A stretch of 64,000 nucleotides of DNA from Nesterenkonia aurantiaca (lineage in GTDB: Bacteria; Actinomycetota; Actinomycetes; Actinomycetales; Micrococcaceae), in contig NZ_SOAN01000006.1 of the NCBI RefSeq assembly GCF_004364585.1, forward strand, positions 161,282 to 225,281. The letters are read 5' to 3'. Made by a program: the position numbers and the translations under genes. This document shows, piece after piece, positions 45,418 to 54,706 of this stretch (the first letter of the stretch is position 1; every line of letters starts with the position of its first letter). Below the pieces are notes generated by a model that was not told the DNA's origin, made no database searches, and worked only from the letters and a program-made list of their open reading frames with translations.

Positions 45418-46470
45418 TCAGACCTTGCGCAGCAGGACGCGGGAGACCGAGTGATCCTCACCCTTGGCCATCACCAGCCGGGCTCGGGAGCGGGTCGGGG
45501 CGATGTTGGCGCGCAGGTTCGGACCGTTGATCCGGTTCCAGATCTCGGAGGCGCGCGCCTGCGCCTGCTGGTCGTCGAGGAAGGAGTACTGGTGGAAGTA
45601 GCTCTGCGGATCGGCGAACGCGCCGTCGCGCCAGCGCATGAACCGGTCCACGTACCACTGCTCGATGTGCTTGGGCTTGGCATCGACATAGATCGAGAAG
45701 TCGAAGAAGTCGCTCAGCGCCAGACCGGTGGTGCCGTCCTCGCGCACCCGTGCCGGCTGGAGCACGTTGAGGCCCTCGACGATGAGCACATCGGGCTGGC
45801 GAATCACCACTTCACGGTCCGGGACGATGTCGTAGACCAGGTGGGAGTACCACGGGGCGCGCACCTCGGGCTTGCCGGACTTCACCTCGGAGACCATGCG
45901 CAGCAGCGCCCTGCGGTCGTAGGCCTCCGGGAAGCCCTTGCGGTCCATCAGGCCGCGGCGCTGCAGCTCGGCGTTGGGATACAGGAAGCCGTCGGTGGTC
46001 ACCAGCTCCACCCTGGGGGTCGAGGGCCAGCGGCGCAGCATCTCCTGAAGCACGCGGGCGGTGGTGGACTTGCCCACCGCCACCGATCCGGCCACCCCGA
46101 TGACAAAGGGGGTGCGCAGGGTCTGCTCGCCGAGGAACTCGTTCGCCGCAGAGCGCAGCTGCGCCGCAGACTCCACATAGATCGAGAGCAGCCGACTCAG
46201 CGGCAGGTAGATCTGCTCGACCTCGTTGAGCGAGAGGTGCTCACCGATGCCGCGCAGCCGGTCCACGTCGTCCTGGTTCAGCGGCTGTTCGATGGTGTCG
46301 GCCAACCGGGCCCAGGCCTGGCGGTCAAGCTCCGCGAAGGGCGAGTGCGAGGTGTTCGGCTGATCCGGCTTGTACGGGGAGCCCGCCCAGGGTGCGGTGC
46401 CCGCCACCAGGGCCGGCAGCGGTCCCGTGGAGGCGCGCGGATGAGGATCTTCGGATGGGCGTTCAGACAC
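45418..46470 (-). CDS. coaA: Pantothenate kinase, type I
   Basis: First step of coenzyme A synthesis: phosphorylates pantothenate. The 350-residue type I (prokaryotic P-loop) enzyme has GVAGSVAVGKST as the Walker A motif and LVTTDGFLYPNA with the catalytic Asp region. The conserved DIVPDREVVIRQPDVLIVEGLNVLQ block and the C-terminal NLRANIAPTRSRARLVMAKG are also present. The GTG start lies 6 nt after a minus-strand TATCGT and lacks a Shine-Dalgarno, so the transcript is probably leaderless. It is divergent from glmS with 23 bp between start codons. Confidence 0.95.
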   Translation of the reverse strand: MSERPSEDPHPRASTGPLPALVAGTAPWAGSPYKPDQPNTSHSPFAELDRQAWARLADTIEQPLNQDDVDRLRGIGEHLSLNEVEQIYLPLSRLLSIYVESAAQLRSAANEFLGEQTLRTPFVIGVAGSVAVGKSTTARVLQEMLRRWPSTPRVELVTTDGFLYPNAELQRRGLMDRKGFPEAYDRRALLRMVSEVKSGKPEVRAPWYSHLVYDIVPDREVVIRQPDVLIVEGLNVLQPARVREDGTTGLALSDFFDFSIYVDAKPKHIEQWYVDRFMRWRDGAFADPQSYFHQYSFLDDQQAQARASEIWNRINGPNLRANIAPTRSRARLVMAKGEDHSVSRVLLRKV

Positions 46471-46493
46471 GTTGACACGATACGCTATCCCTC
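46471..46493. promoter_or_regulatory. Overlapping divergent leaderless promoters of coaA and glmS
   Basis: The 23 bp between the coaA GTG and the glmS ATG contain both -10 elements. On the plus strand TACGCT (46481-46486) ends 7 nt before the glmS ATG. On the minus strand TATCGT (46482-46477) ends 6 nt before the coaA GTG. The two hexamers overlap by two base pairs. Neither side has room for a Shine-Dalgarno. Confidence 0.6.
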
Positions 46494-48365
46494 ATGTGTG
46501 GAATCGTCGGCTATATAGGCCTGCCCGAGAAGACCAGTCAGCACTCAGCACTTGATGTGCTCCTAGAGGGCCTCCGCCGTCTGGAGTACCGCGGATACGA
46601 CTCCGCGGGCGTGGCGACCGTGACGGCCGGGAGCGTCTCGACGCGGAAGAAGTCCGGCAAGCTCGCCAACCTCCTGGCGGAGATCGACGAGGCCCCGATG
46701 CCCGAGGCTTCGGTGGGCATCGGTCACACCCGCTGGGCCACCCACGGCGCGCCCAACGACGCGAACGCACACCCGCACCTGGCCGACGACGGCAAGCTCG
46801 CAGTGATCCACAACGGCATCATCGAGAACTTCGCCCAGCTCAAGGCCAAGCTCGTCGCCACCGGCGAGGAGTTCAGCTCCCAGACCGACACCGAGGTGGC
46901 CGCGAAGCTGATCGGTCAGTACTTCACCGGCTCGGCTGCGGGGGACCTGACCGAAGCGATGCGCCTGGCCGCCAGCGAGCTCGAAGGCGCCTTCACGCTG
47001 CTCGCGGTCCACGCCGACCAGCCTGACCGCGTGGTCGCCTCGCGCCGGAACTCACCGCTGGTGGTGGGCCTGGGCGAGGGGGAGAACTTCCTCGGCTCCG
47101 ACGTCTCCGGCTTCATCGACTTCACCCGTGAGGCCGTGGAGCTCGAGCAGGACCAGGTCGTGACCATCACCACCGAGGACGTCGCGATCATCAACTTCGA
47201 CGGCACCCCCGCGGAGGGCAAGCGCTTCTCGGTGAACTGGGACGCCGCCGCCGCCGAGAAGGGCGGCTACGGCACCTTCATGGAGAAGGAGATCCACGAC
47301 CAGCCCAAGGCCGTGGAGGACACCCTGCTGGGCCGCACCGACGCCTCCGGCCGCCTGGCGCTCGACGAACTGCGCATCGACCCTGAAGAGCTCAAGGGCA
47401 TCTCCAAGATCATCGTGCTGGCCTGCGGCACCTCCGCCTACGCCGGCATGGTCGCGAAGTACGCCATCGAGCACTGGGTGCGCGTGCCCGTGGAGGTGGA
47501 GCTCAGCCACGAGTTCCGCTACCGCGACCCGATCATCGATGACTCCACACTGATCGTCTCGCTCTCCCAGTCCGGAGAGACCATGGACACCCTGATGGCG
47601 GTCCGCTACGCCAAGGAGCAGGGCGCCCGGACCCTGGCGATCTGCAACACCAACGGATCCACCATCCCGCGTGAATCCGACGCGGTGCTCTACACCCACG
47701 CCGGACCCGAGATCGCGGTGGCCTCCACCAAGGCCTTCCTCGCCCAGATCACCGCCTCCTACCTGCTGGGCCTCTACATGGCGCAGCTGCGCGGGAAGCT
47801 CTTCCAGGGCGAGATCGAGGACATCCTGGCTGATCTGCACAAGATCCCCGCCAAGATCCAGGAAGTCCTGGACGGCGGCGAGCAGATCCGCGAGCTCGCT
47901 CGCGAGATGGCCCAGGCCCCCTCGGTGCTCTTCCTCGGACGCCACGTCGGCTACCCGGTGGCGATGGAGGGCGCGCTCAAGCTCAAGGAGATCGCCTACA
48001 TCCACGCCGAGGGCTTCGCCGCCGGCGAGCTCAAGCACGGTCCGATCGCGCTGATCGACGAGGGCCAGCCGGTCTTCGTGGTGGTCCCCTCTCCGCGCGG
48101 CCGCGACTCGCTGCACGCCAAGGTGGTCTCCAACATCCAGGAGGTCCGCGCCCGCGGCGCCAAGACGATCACCGTGGCCGAGACCGGCGACGCTGACGTC
48201 GTGGACTACTCCGAGACGGTCTTCTACGTCCCGGAGACCCAGCCGCTGCTGATGCCGCTGCTGACCACCGTCCCGCTGCAGATCTTTGCCTGTGCTCTGG
48301 CCGCCGAGAAGGGCTACGACGTCGACCAGCCGCGCAACCTGGCCAAGTCGGTCACCGTGGAGTGA
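46494..48365 (+). CDS. glmS: Glutamine-fructose-6-phosphate aminotransferase (isomerising)
   Basis: Makes glucosamine-6-phosphate from fructose-6-phosphate and glutamine. In the 623 residues the N-terminal glutaminase begins MCGIVGYIG with the nucleophile Cys2 and has GIGHTRWATHGAPNDANAHPH. Two SIS domains follow, with ACGTSAYAG and SQSGETMDTLMA, and the C-terminus ends PRNLAKSVTVE. It starts directly behind a TACGCT -10 without a Shine-Dalgarno. No glmS-ribozyme is present upstream. Confidence 0.97.
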   Translation: MCGIVGYIGLPEKTSQHSALDVLLEGLRRLEYRGYDSAGVATVTAGSVSTRKKSGKLANLLAEIDEAPMPEASVGIGHTRWATHGAPNDANAHPHLADDGKLAVIHNGIIENFAQLKAKLVATGEEFSSQTDTEVAAKLIGQYFTGSAAGDLTEAMRLAASELEGAFTLLAVHADQPDRVVASRRNSPLVVGLGEGENFLGSDVSGFIDFTREAVELEQDQVVTITTEDVAIINFDGTPAEGKRFSVNWDAAAAEKGGYGTFMEKEIHDQPKAVEDTLLGRTDASGRLALDELRIDPEELKGISKIIVLACGTSAYAGMVAKYAIEHWVRVPVEVELSHEFRYRDPIIDDSTLIVSLSQSGETMDTLMAVRYAKEQGARTLAICNTNGSTIPRESDAVLYTHAGPEIAVASTKAFLAQITASYLLGLYMAQLRGKLFQGEIEDILADLHKIPAKIQEVLDGGEQIRELAREMAQAPSVLFLGRHVGYPVAMEGALKLKEIAYIHAEGFAAGELKHGPIALIDEGQPVFVVVPSPRGRDSLHAKVVSNIQEVRARGAKTITVAETGDADVVDYSETVFYVPETQPLLMPLLTTVPLQIFACALAAEKGYDVDQPRNLAKSVTVE

Positions 48366-48383
48366 CCATCGATATTGAAGTGA

Positions 48384-48413
48384 CCCGCTGCGCGGCGCGA
48401 GCCGCACAGCGGG
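48384..48413 (+). terminator. Terminator hairpin after glmS
   Basis: CCCGCTG/CAGCGGG and GCGGC/GCCGC form a stem interrupted by one C-A mismatch around a GCGA loop, 18 nt after the glmS stop. Confidence 0.65.
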
Positions 48414-48459
48414 GGTGCCCCTGCAGCTGAGCGTGATCCCGCGGAAGAAGGAGCAGCAC

Positions 48460-48810
48460 ATGATCGTCGGAATCGGCGTCGACGTGGTCCTGGTGACCAG
48501 GTTCGAACATCAGCTGCGCCGAACCCCGGCTCTGCGGCAGCGACTCTTCGTCCCGGCCGAGCGTGAGCTCAACACCCGCTCGCTCGCCGCGCGCTTCGCG
48601 GCGAAGGAGGCGGTGGCCAAGGCGCTGGGCGCCCCGGCGGGCATGAACTGGCAGGACTGCCAGGTGGTCATGGACTCCTCCGGAGCACCGCATGTCAAGG
48701 TCTCAGGGACCGTGGAGCAGGTGGCCGAGTCCAAGGGTGTCAAACGCTGGCACCTCTCGCTCTCCCACGACGGCGACGTGGCCACCGCCATGGTGGTCGC
48801 AGAGGGCTGA
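48460..48810 (+). CDS. acpS: Holo-[acyl-carrier-protein] synthase
   Basis: Transfers 4'-phosphopantetheine from CoA to acyl carrier protein. The 116 residues start [19 protein letters not shown] with Mg ligand D8. The second motif [12 protein letters not shown] carries E50. ATG 48460 is preceded by GAAGAAGGAG. The nnr gene follows after 2 nt. It uses the CoA made through the nearby coaA pathway. Confidence 0.95.
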   Translation: MIVGIGVDVVLVTRFEHQLRRTPALRQRLFVPAERELNTRSLAARFAAKEAVAKALGAPAGMNWQDCQVVMDSSGAPHVKVSGTVEQVAESKGVKRWHLSLSHDGDVATAMVVAEG

Positions 48811-48812
48811 TC

Positions 48813-50297
48813 ATGACCGCAGCCTTGCTTCCGCTCTACTCCGGCACCCAGGTTCGCTCCGCCGAGCTGCCCCTGCTCGAGGCCGGCCAGGGTCCCGCCC
48901 TGATGCGGCGGGCCGCCTACGGCCTGGCCAGCCAGGTGCTGGATCTCTTGCGCCGCGCCGACGGGATCTACGGCGCCCGAGTCGTGGGCCTGATCGGCTC
49001 CGGAAACAACGGCGGCGACGGACTCTACGCGCTGGCCGAGCTGCGTTCCCGCGGCGTCGACGCACAGGCGGTGCTGGTGGCCGAGCGCGCCCACCCGCAG
49101 GCGCTGGAAGCCTTCCTCCGTGCTGGGGGACGACTGCGTGCGGATGTCCCGCCGAATACCACGGTGCTCATCGACGCGATCCTGGGCACCGGCGCCCGCG
49201 GCGGGCTCAGCCTCCCGGAGGTCCCAGGGCTGAGCGCCGCGGCCAGCACCAGCACAGTCGTCGCCTGCGACATCCCCTCCGGGGTCGAGGCGGACACGGG
49301 CCGCTGCCCCGGTGACGCGATCCCCGCCCAGCACACCGTCAGCTTCGGTGCCGCGAAGCTGGGGCTGCTGCTGGGGGAGGGAGGCCTGCTCAGCGGGGAG
49401 ATCCGCACCGTGGACATCGGGCTCCAAGACCAGCTGCCAGGCCCCGCCGCCTGGGAGCTGACCGGTCCCGAGCTCAGCGCTCCGCGACCGCGACCGGGGG
49501 ACCACAAGTACAGTCGCGGAATCCTTCAGGTGGTGGCCGGCTCCGCGCAGTTCCCCGGAGCCGCGGAGCTGACCGTGGGTGCGGCCATCACCTCCGGGGT
49601 CGGGATGGTCCGGCTGAAGGCCGAGCCCAGCGTCTCCTCCGCGGTGCTGCAGTCCTGGCCCGAGGCCGTGATGAGTCAGGGCCGGGCCGAGAAGGCCATC
49701 GAGGGCGCCACCGCCGCCGCGATCGGGCCGGGCCTCGGACGCGACCGCTCCCGCCAGGTGGAGGCCGAGACCATGCTGCGCGCCACCGTGGAGGCCCAGA
49801 TGCCCTGCGTGCTCGACGCCACCGGTCTGGAGCTGCTCCGCGGCGATCTGCTCAGCTCCGGCGGACTCGGCGCTCAGCTGATCCTGACCCCGCACCTGGG
49901 CGAGGCCCGCCGGATTGCCGAGGCGTTGGAGGACCAGCCCCTGCAGCGGCTGCTCGCCGGGGAGCCTGACACCCTGGAGTCCGCCCGCGCGCTGGCCGCG
50001 ACCCTCGGCGCCACGGTCCTGCTCAAAGGACCCAGCACCGTGGTGGCAGGACCCGACGGCGCGGCACCGCTGATCGTGCGCTCCGCGACCCCCGGTCTGG
50101 CCACCGCCGGCACCGGCGACGTTCTGACCGGGATCATCGGGGCGCTGCTGGCCACCGCGTCGAGCGTGCAGGACCTGGACTTTTCCCGGATCGCCGCCGA
50201 GGGCGCCCGGCTCCACGCCGCCGCCGCTCAGCGTCTGGATCCCCACGGCCGGGGACACTTCGGAGCCAGCGCGCTCATCGGCGCGCTGCGCGAGTAG
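48813..50297 (+). CDS. nnr: Bifunctional NAD(P)HX epimerase/dehydratase
   Basis: Repairs hydrated NADH and NADPH. The 494 residues join an N-terminal epimerase domain (about 1-215, with IGSGNNGGDGLYALAELRSRG) to a C-terminal ADP/ATP-dependent dehydratase of the ribokinase-like fold (about 225-490, with HKYSRGILQVVAGS, TPHLGEARRIA and the catalytic-loop sequence TAGTGDVLTGIIGALLA). It lies 2 nt after acpS and is followed by alr behind its own -10. Confidence 0.94.
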   Translation: MTAALLPLYSGTQVRSAELPLLEAGQGPALMRRAAYGLASQVLDLLRRADGIYGARVVGLIGSGNNGGDGLYALAELRSRGVDAQAVLVAERAHPQALEAFLRAGGRLRADVPPNTTVLIDAILGTGARGGLSLPEVPGLSAAASTSTVVACDIPSGVEADTGRCPGDAIPAQHTVSFGAAKLGLLLGEGGLLSGEIRTVDIGLQDQLPGPAAWELTGPELSAPRPRPGDHKYSRGILQVVAGSAQFPGAAELTVGAAITSGVGMVRLKAEPSVSSAVLQSWPEAVMSQGRAEKAIEGATAAAIGPGLGRDRSRQVEAETMLRATVEAQMPCVLDATGLELLRGDLLSSGGLGAQLILTPHLGEARRIAEALEDQPLQRLLAGEPDTLESARALAATLGATVLLKGPSTVVAGPDGAAPLIVRSATPGLATAGTGDVLTGIIGALLATASSVQDLDFSRIAAEGARLHAAAAQRLDPHGRGHFGASALIGALRE

Positions 50298-50330
50298 CCA
50301 CCGCGCCGCACCTGTGTCCGCGGCTCTCGA

Positions 50331-50336
50331 TAGGGT
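50331..50336 (+). promoter_or_regulatory. -10 element for leaderless alr
   Basis: TAGGGT ends 6 nt before the alr ATG at 50343, and no Shine-Dalgarno lies between. Confidence 0.55.
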
Positions 50337-50342
50337 GGTTCC

Positions 50343-51545
50343 ATGAGCATCATCGGCGACCCCCGCGCCACCCCCCGTCTTCCCGAGGCCGTCGAGCGCG
50401 CGGCCGTGATCGACCCCGCCGCGATCCGGCACAACGTGCGCACCATCGCCTCCTACGTGCATCCGGCCAAGGTGCTGGTAGCTGTGAAGGCCGAGGGCTA
50501 CGGGCACGGAGCGGTCACCGCGGCCCGGGCCGCGCTCGAGGGGGGAGCAGACTGGCTGGGCACCGCCCATGTCAGCGAGGCGCTGGTGCTGCGCGCAGCC
50601 GGCATCGAGGCGCCGATCCTGGCCTGGCTCCATACCCGCGGGACCGACTTCGCCGCGGCCATCACCGAACACATCGATCTGGGCATCTCCGGCTGGGAGA
50701 TCCACCACGTGGCCCGCGCGGCAGAGGCCCTGCAGAAGCCGGCCCGCGTGCACCTGAAGATCGACACCGGACTGGGCCGCAACGGCTGCACCGTGGAGCA
50801 GTGGCCCGAGCTGCTGAGCCTCGCCGCGCAGTGCCAAGAGCGCGGTCTGATCAGCGTGGAGGGCATCTTCACCCATCTCGCCGTGGCCGACGAGCCTGAC
50901 CGCCGGGAGACCGATGACCAGCTGGAGGTGTACCGCCACGCGCTCGAGGTGGCGCAGGAGCACCGGATCGTGCCGGACCTTCGCCATGTGGCGAACACGC
51001 CGGCCGCCTTCTCTCGCCCGGACGCACATTTCGACATGGTGCGTGTCGGAGTCGGGGTCTACGGGCACAGCCCCTTCGCCGACCGGACCGCAGAAGACCT
51101 GGGACTGCGTCCGGCGATGGAGCTGCGCACCACCGTGGCCAACGTCAAGCAGGTCCCGACCGGCCAGGGGATCAGCTATGGACTCACCCACCGGGTGGAC
51201 CGGCCCACCAGCCTGGCGCTGGTTCCCCTGGGCTACGCCGACGGGATCCCCCGGGTGGCGGTCCACGCCCCGGTGTGGATCAACGGCCGGCGCTACCAGT
51301 CGGTGGGCCGGGTGGCGATGGACCAGTTCGTGGTCGACCTCGAGGAGCTTGACACCCCGGTCCAGGTCGGAGACGAGGTGGTGATCTTCGGGGGAGACTC
51401 CGGGATCGAGGCCGCGGACTGGGGCAGCGCGGCCGGAACGACCAACTACGAGATCATCACCCGGATCGGGGAACGCGTGCCGCGCGTGGTCCTGGACTCC
51501 GAGCAGGCCCCCTCCGCCGCCACCCCGCAGCAGGGCTCCGCATGA
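50343..51545 (+). CDS. alr: Alanine racemase
   Basis: PLP enzyme that makes D-alanine for peptidoglycan. The 400 residues have the PLP lysine K49 in VAVKAEGYGHG, where the common Asp of KADGYGHG is Glu here, a known variant. HLKIDTGLGRNG, the catalytic-Tyr region GISYGLTHRVD and the C-terminal MDQFVVDLEEL block are present. The stop overlaps the tsaE ATG (ATGA). Confidence 0.96.
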   Translation: MSIIGDPRATPRLPEAVERAAVIDPAAIRHNVRTIASYVHPAKVLVAVKAEGYGHGAVTAARAALEGGADWLGTAHVSEALVLRAAGIEAPILAWLHTRGTDFAAAITEHIDLGISGWEIHHVARAAEALQKPARVHLKIDTGLGRNGCTVEQWPELLSLAAQCQERGLISVEGIFTHLAVADEPDRRETDDQLEVYRHALEVAQEHRIVPDLRHVANTPAAFSRPDAHFDMVRVGVGVYGHSPFADRTAEDLGLRPAMELRTTVANVKQVPTGQGISYGLTHRVDRPTSLALVPLGYADGIPRVAVHAPVWINGRRYQSVGRVAMDQFVVDLEELDTPVQVGDEVVIFGGDSGIEAADWGSAAGTTNYEIITRIGERVPRVVLDSEQAPSAATPQQGSA

Positions 51546-52132
51546 GCGGCCTGCAGAGCCCGGCCGCACCCCTGGAGGGGCAGCTGTGGAGCATCGAAGT
51601 GGTCCTGGAAGACCTGGAGGCCACGGCCAGGTTCGCCGCAGATCTCGCCGGACTGCTCAGGCCGGGTGCGCTGCTGGTGCTCACCGGAGGTCTCGGGGCG
51701 GGCAAGACCACCTTCACCCAGTCCCTGGGCGGCGCACTGGGAGTCAGCGGGATGATCAGTTCCCCGACCTTCATCCTCAGCCGCATCCACCGGGCGCAGG
51801 GCCTGGGGCCCGACCTGGTGCATGTGGACGCCTACCGCACCGACCCGGAGGGCCTGGAATCTCTGGATCTGAGCTCCACCATGGCCGATTCCGTGACCGT
51901 GGTGGAATGGGGCCGCGGAATGGTCGAGGCGGCACTGGTCGGAACGGCGGGATCCTGGCTGGACCTCGAGTTGATCAGGGATTCGCAGGCGGAGGCCACC
52001 CCGCAGGATTCCCCCGGGAATGCCGGGATCATCACCGACTTCTCCGAGACCGAGGCCGATCTGCTGGGGTCCCGACGGCGCGCCGTGCTGCGCGGCTACG
52101 GGCCTGCCTGGGTTCAGCCCCCGCAGCTGTGA
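51542..52132 (+). CDS. tsaE: tRNA t6A synthesis ATPase TsaE
   Basis: P-loop ATPase that works with TsaB and TsaD to form N6-threonylcarbamoyladenosine at tRNA position 37. In the 196 residues the Walker A motif GGLGAGKTTF (K55) is followed by ISSPTFILSRIH, HVDAYRTDP and VVEWGRGM. A C-terminal extension of about 40 residues is not seen in the ~153-residue E. coli protein. The ATG overlaps the alr stop. Confidence 0.94.
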   Translation: MSGLQSPAAPLEGQLWSIEVVLEDLEATARFAADLAGLLRPGALLVLTGGLGAGKTTFTQSLGGALGVSGMISSPTFILSRIHRAQGLGPDLVHVDAYRTDPEGLESLDLSSTMADSVTVVEWGRGMVEAALVGTAGSWLDLELIRDSQAEATPQDSPGNAGIITDFSETEADLLGSRRRAVLRGYGPAWVQPPQL

Positions 52133-52137
52133 GGAAC

Positions 52138-52143
52138 TACCAT
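52138..52143 (+). promoter_or_regulatory. -10 element for leaderless tsaB
   Basis: TACCAT ends 6 nt before the tsaB GTG at 52150. The GGAGGGG in between is only about 1 nt from the start codon, too close for a normal Shine-Dalgarno. Confidence 0.45.
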
Positions 52144-52149
52144 GGAGGG

Positions 52150-52878
52150 GTGATTCTTGCGATCGACTCCTCTGCCGGCGCCTCCGTGGCCGTGCTCGAC
52201 GCCGGTGGGGTGCGCGCCCAATGGCGCACCGCTGAGACGACGACCCATGCCGAGGTGCTCGCCGAGGCGGTGGCGCTCACGATGCGCGACGCCGAGGCGA
52301 CCGGTGCCGGGCTGCGCGGCGTCGTCGTCGGAGTGGGCCCGGGCCCGTTCACCGGACTGCGGGTCGGTCTCGCGCTGGCGCAGTCGCTCGCCGAGGTCTG
52401 GGGCGTCGCGCTCTATGGAGTGTGCAGCCTGGACTCCTTGGCGCAGCGCGCCGTGAACCAGCCGGCTGAGTCGGGAACCTCGGCATCGGGAGAGTTCCTG
52501 GTCGCCAGCGACGCCCGCCGCCGCGAGGTCTACTGGGCCCGCTACCGTGCCGACGCCCACGGGTTCGCCGAGCTGCTCGAGGGCCCCCGGGTCAGCGCCG
52601 CCACCGAGCTGCCCGAGCTCCCGGTGGTCGGGGTGGGTGCCAGTCTGTATCCGCAAGACCTCACTGCTCGTGGGGCGGCGGAATCACACTGGCTGCCCGA
52701 TGCGGTGGAGCTGGGCCAGCTCGCCCAGCGTCAGCTGGGGCAGATCCCAGAGCCGCAGCGCAGCGGGGAACCGACGGCTGCTGCCGCCGGGACGGGGCTG
52801 CGCGAGCCGCTTCCGCTGTACCTGCGCGAGTCCGACGCCAAGGTCCCGGCCCAGATGCGCGCGAAGCAGGCGTCATGA
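52150..52878 (+). CDS. tsaB: tRNA t6A synthesis protein TsaB
   Basis: ASKHA-fold partner of TsaD in t6A formation. The 242 residues start MILAIDSSAGASVAVLDAGG and contain GVVVGVGPGPFTGLRVGLALAQSLAEVWGV, the family hallmark. GTG 52150 is the start, as upstream codons in this frame overlap tsaE and lack homology. The rimI ATG overlaps its stop (ATGA). Confidence 0.94.
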   Translation: MILAIDSSAGASVAVLDAGGVRAQWRTAETTTHAEVLAEAVALTMRDAEATGAGLRGVVVGVGPGPFTGLRVGLALAQSLAEVWGVALYGVCSLDSLAQRAVNQPAESGTSASGEFLVASDARRREVYWARYRADAHGFAELLEGPRVSAATELPELPVVGVGASLYPQDLTARGAAESHWLPDAVELGQLAQRQLGQIPEPQRSGEPTAAAAGTGLREPLPLYLRESDAKVPAQMRAKQAS

Positions 52879-53510
52879 CCGGCACGACCCCGCCGCCGGA
52901 CCCCAATACCTCGCCGTCCCCACCGGACCCCAATACCTCGCCGTCCCCACCGGACCCCAAGACCCCGCCGCCCACGCCGTCCCCCGCGGCCGAGGCTTTC
53001 GGCCTCACTCCGATGACGGCCCTCGACGTGGACGAGGTGCTCGCGCTGGAGCACCGGCTCTTCCCGCAGGACGCCTGGCCGGAGAGCTTCTTCTACGACG
53101 AACTGGCACACACCGCCTCCGGCCCGGGGGCCGAACCCACCCGTCGATACTGGGTGGCCCGGGACGCCGGGGGCCGGCTCGCCGGCTACGCCGGCATGAT
53201 GTGCGTGCTGCCGCTGGCCGATGTGCAGACCCTGGCAGTGGCCCCCGAGTCCCAGGGTCACGGACTCGGCACCCGTCTGCTGGGCCTGCTGATCAGCTCG
53301 GCCCGAGAGCAGTCCGCCGAGCAGATCCTGCTCGAGGTCCGTTCGGACAACCCGGGGGCGCAGGCGCTGTATCGCCGTGAGGGCTTCAGCCACATCCATA
53401 CCCGGGCGCAGTACTACCCGGACGGCGAAGATGCGTTGATCATGGCGAAGCCGCTGATCGACCTCACCGCACCCAGCTCGGCAGCAGATCTCAGGAGTCC
53501 CTTCACATGA
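52875..53510 (+). CDS. rimI: Ribosomal protein S18-alanine N-acetyltransferase (RimI-like)
   Basis: GNAT-family N-acetyltransferase of 211 residues. The acetyl-CoA site is [18 protein letters not shown], and [20 protein letters not shown] is the C-terminal motif of RimI. The first ~40 residues are Pro-rich and come from a 27-bp DNA repeat, and relatives lack them. It lies between tsaB and tsaD, where rimI is normally found, overlapping both by 4 nt. An internal start after the repeats cannot be excluded. Confidence 0.9.
   Translation: MTGTTPPPDPNTSPSPPDPNTSPSPPDPKTPPPTPSPAAEAFGLTPMTALDVDEVLALEHRLFPQDAWPESFFYDELAHTASGPGAEPTRRYWVARDAGGRLAGYAGMMCVLPLADVQTLAVAPESQGHGLGTRLLGLLISSAREQSAEQILLEVRSDNPGAQALYRREGFSHIHTRAQYYPDGEDALIMAKPLIDLTAPSSAADLRSPFT
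52896..52976. repeat. 27-bp tandem repeat at the 5' end of rimI
   Basis: Units start with CCGGACCCCAA at 52896, 52923 and 52950. The first two are identical over 27 bp, and the third diverges after about 12 bp. They encode [13 protein letters not shown] nonapeptides and keep the frame. Confidence 0.9.
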
Positions 53511-54706
53511 GCGAGACCTTCTCAGCCCGCAGCGCCCCGCTGGTGCTCGGCATCGAGACCTCCTGCGACGAGACCGGGATCGGGATCGTCCGCGGGACCG
53601 AACTGCTGGCGAACACCGTCGCCTCCTCTATGGAGGAACACGTCCGCTTCGGCGGCGTGATCCCGGAGATCGCGGCCCGCGCCCACCTCGAGGCCTTCCT
53701 CCCGACGCTGCGTGAGGCGCTGGAGACCGCCGGGATCGAGCTGCACGAGGTGGACGCGATCGCCGTCACCTCCGGCCCCGGGCTCGCCGGAGCGCTGATG
53801 GTCGGGCTCTCCGCCGCGAAGGGGCTCGCCCTGGCGGCGGACAAACCGCTCTACGGAGTCAATCACCTGGTTGCCCACGTCGGCGTCGGGCTGCTGGACC
53901 CCCACGAGAATCCCTCCGGTGGCCCTGCCCAAGAGCCCTCCGGGCACCGCGCCGGCAACCCCGGCGCTGAGCCCGACGCTGAGCCCGACGCTGAGCCCGA
54001 GGCTGGGCCGCGAGGCATGCGCAGGCTGCCGGAGAACACCGGGGCGCTGCTGGTCTCCGGCGGCCACACCGAAATCCTTCGAGTCGGCTCGCTGACCAGC
54101 GACGTGGAGCTGCTGGGCTCGACGATCGACGACGCTGCCGGTGAGGCCTTCGACAAGACCGCCCGGCTGCTGGGACTGGGCTACCCCGGCGGGCCAGCGA
54201 TCGACGCCGCCGCGGTGGCCGGGGACCCACACGCCTTCCGCTTCCCGCGCGGCCTGACCATGCCGAAGTTCGAAGGCTCCGCGCAGAACCCGGGGAAGCA
54301 TCGGCACAACTGGTCCTTCTCCGGGCTCAAGACCGCGGTGGCGCGCGCTGTGGAGCAGTTCGAGGCCTCCGGCCGGCCGGTCCCGGTGGCAGACATCGCC
54401 GCCAGCTTCCAGGAGGCGGTGGTGGATGTGATCACCGCCAAGGCGGTGCGCGCCAGCCTGGAACACGGCATCACCACGCTGATGCTGGGCGGGGGAGTCG
54501 CGGCGAACCAGCGGCTGCGCGAGCTGCTGGCGCAGCGTTGCGCCGCCGCCGGCCTCGAGCTTCGGATCCCGCCGGTGAGCCTGTGCACCGACAACGGTGC
54601 CATGGTCGCTGCCCTGGGCGCGCAGCTCGTCGCCGCCGGAGTCACGCCCTCCTCGCTGCAGATCCCGGCCGATTCCTCCCAGCCGGTGCAGCAGATCAGC
54701 GTCTGA
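53507..54706 (+). CDS. tsaD: tRNA N6-adenosine threonylcarbamoyltransferase TsaD
   Basis: Transfers the threonylcarbamoyl group to A37 of ANN-decoding tRNAs. The 399 residues are about 50-60 more than usual. The metal ligands H120 and H124 are in NHLVAH and the conserved Asp is in [16 protein letters not shown] and [10 protein letters not shown] are intact. An insertion of about 45 residues (about 133-178) rich in Pro, Glu, Ala and Asp sits between the metal motif and ALLVSGGHT and contains a DAEP-type repeat. The ATG overlaps rimI. The stop abuts that of the convergent ligase gene. Confidence 0.94.
   Translation: MSETFSARSAPLVLGIETSCDETGIGIVRGTELLANTVASSMEEHVRFGGVIPEIAARAHLEAFLPTLREALETAGIELHEVDAIAVTSGPGLAGALMVGLSAAKGLALAADKPLYGVNHLVAHVGVGLLDPHENPSGGPAQEPSGHRAGNPGAEPDAEPDAEPEAGPRGMRRLPENTGALLVSGGHTEILRVGSLTSDVELLGSTIDDAAGEAFDKTARLLGLGYPGGPAIDAAAVAGDPHAFRFPRGLTMPKFEGSAQNPGKHRHNWSFSGLKTAVARAVEQFEASGRPVPVADIAASFQEAVVDVITAKAVRASLEHGITTLMLGGGVAANQRLRELLAQRCAAAGLELRIPPVSLCTDNGAMVAALGAQLVAAGVTPSSLQIPADSSQPVQQISV

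Noticed and set aside
46494..46496. glmS ribozyme upstream of glmS
   Set aside because: There are only 23 bp between coaA and glmS, so no ribozyme can be present.
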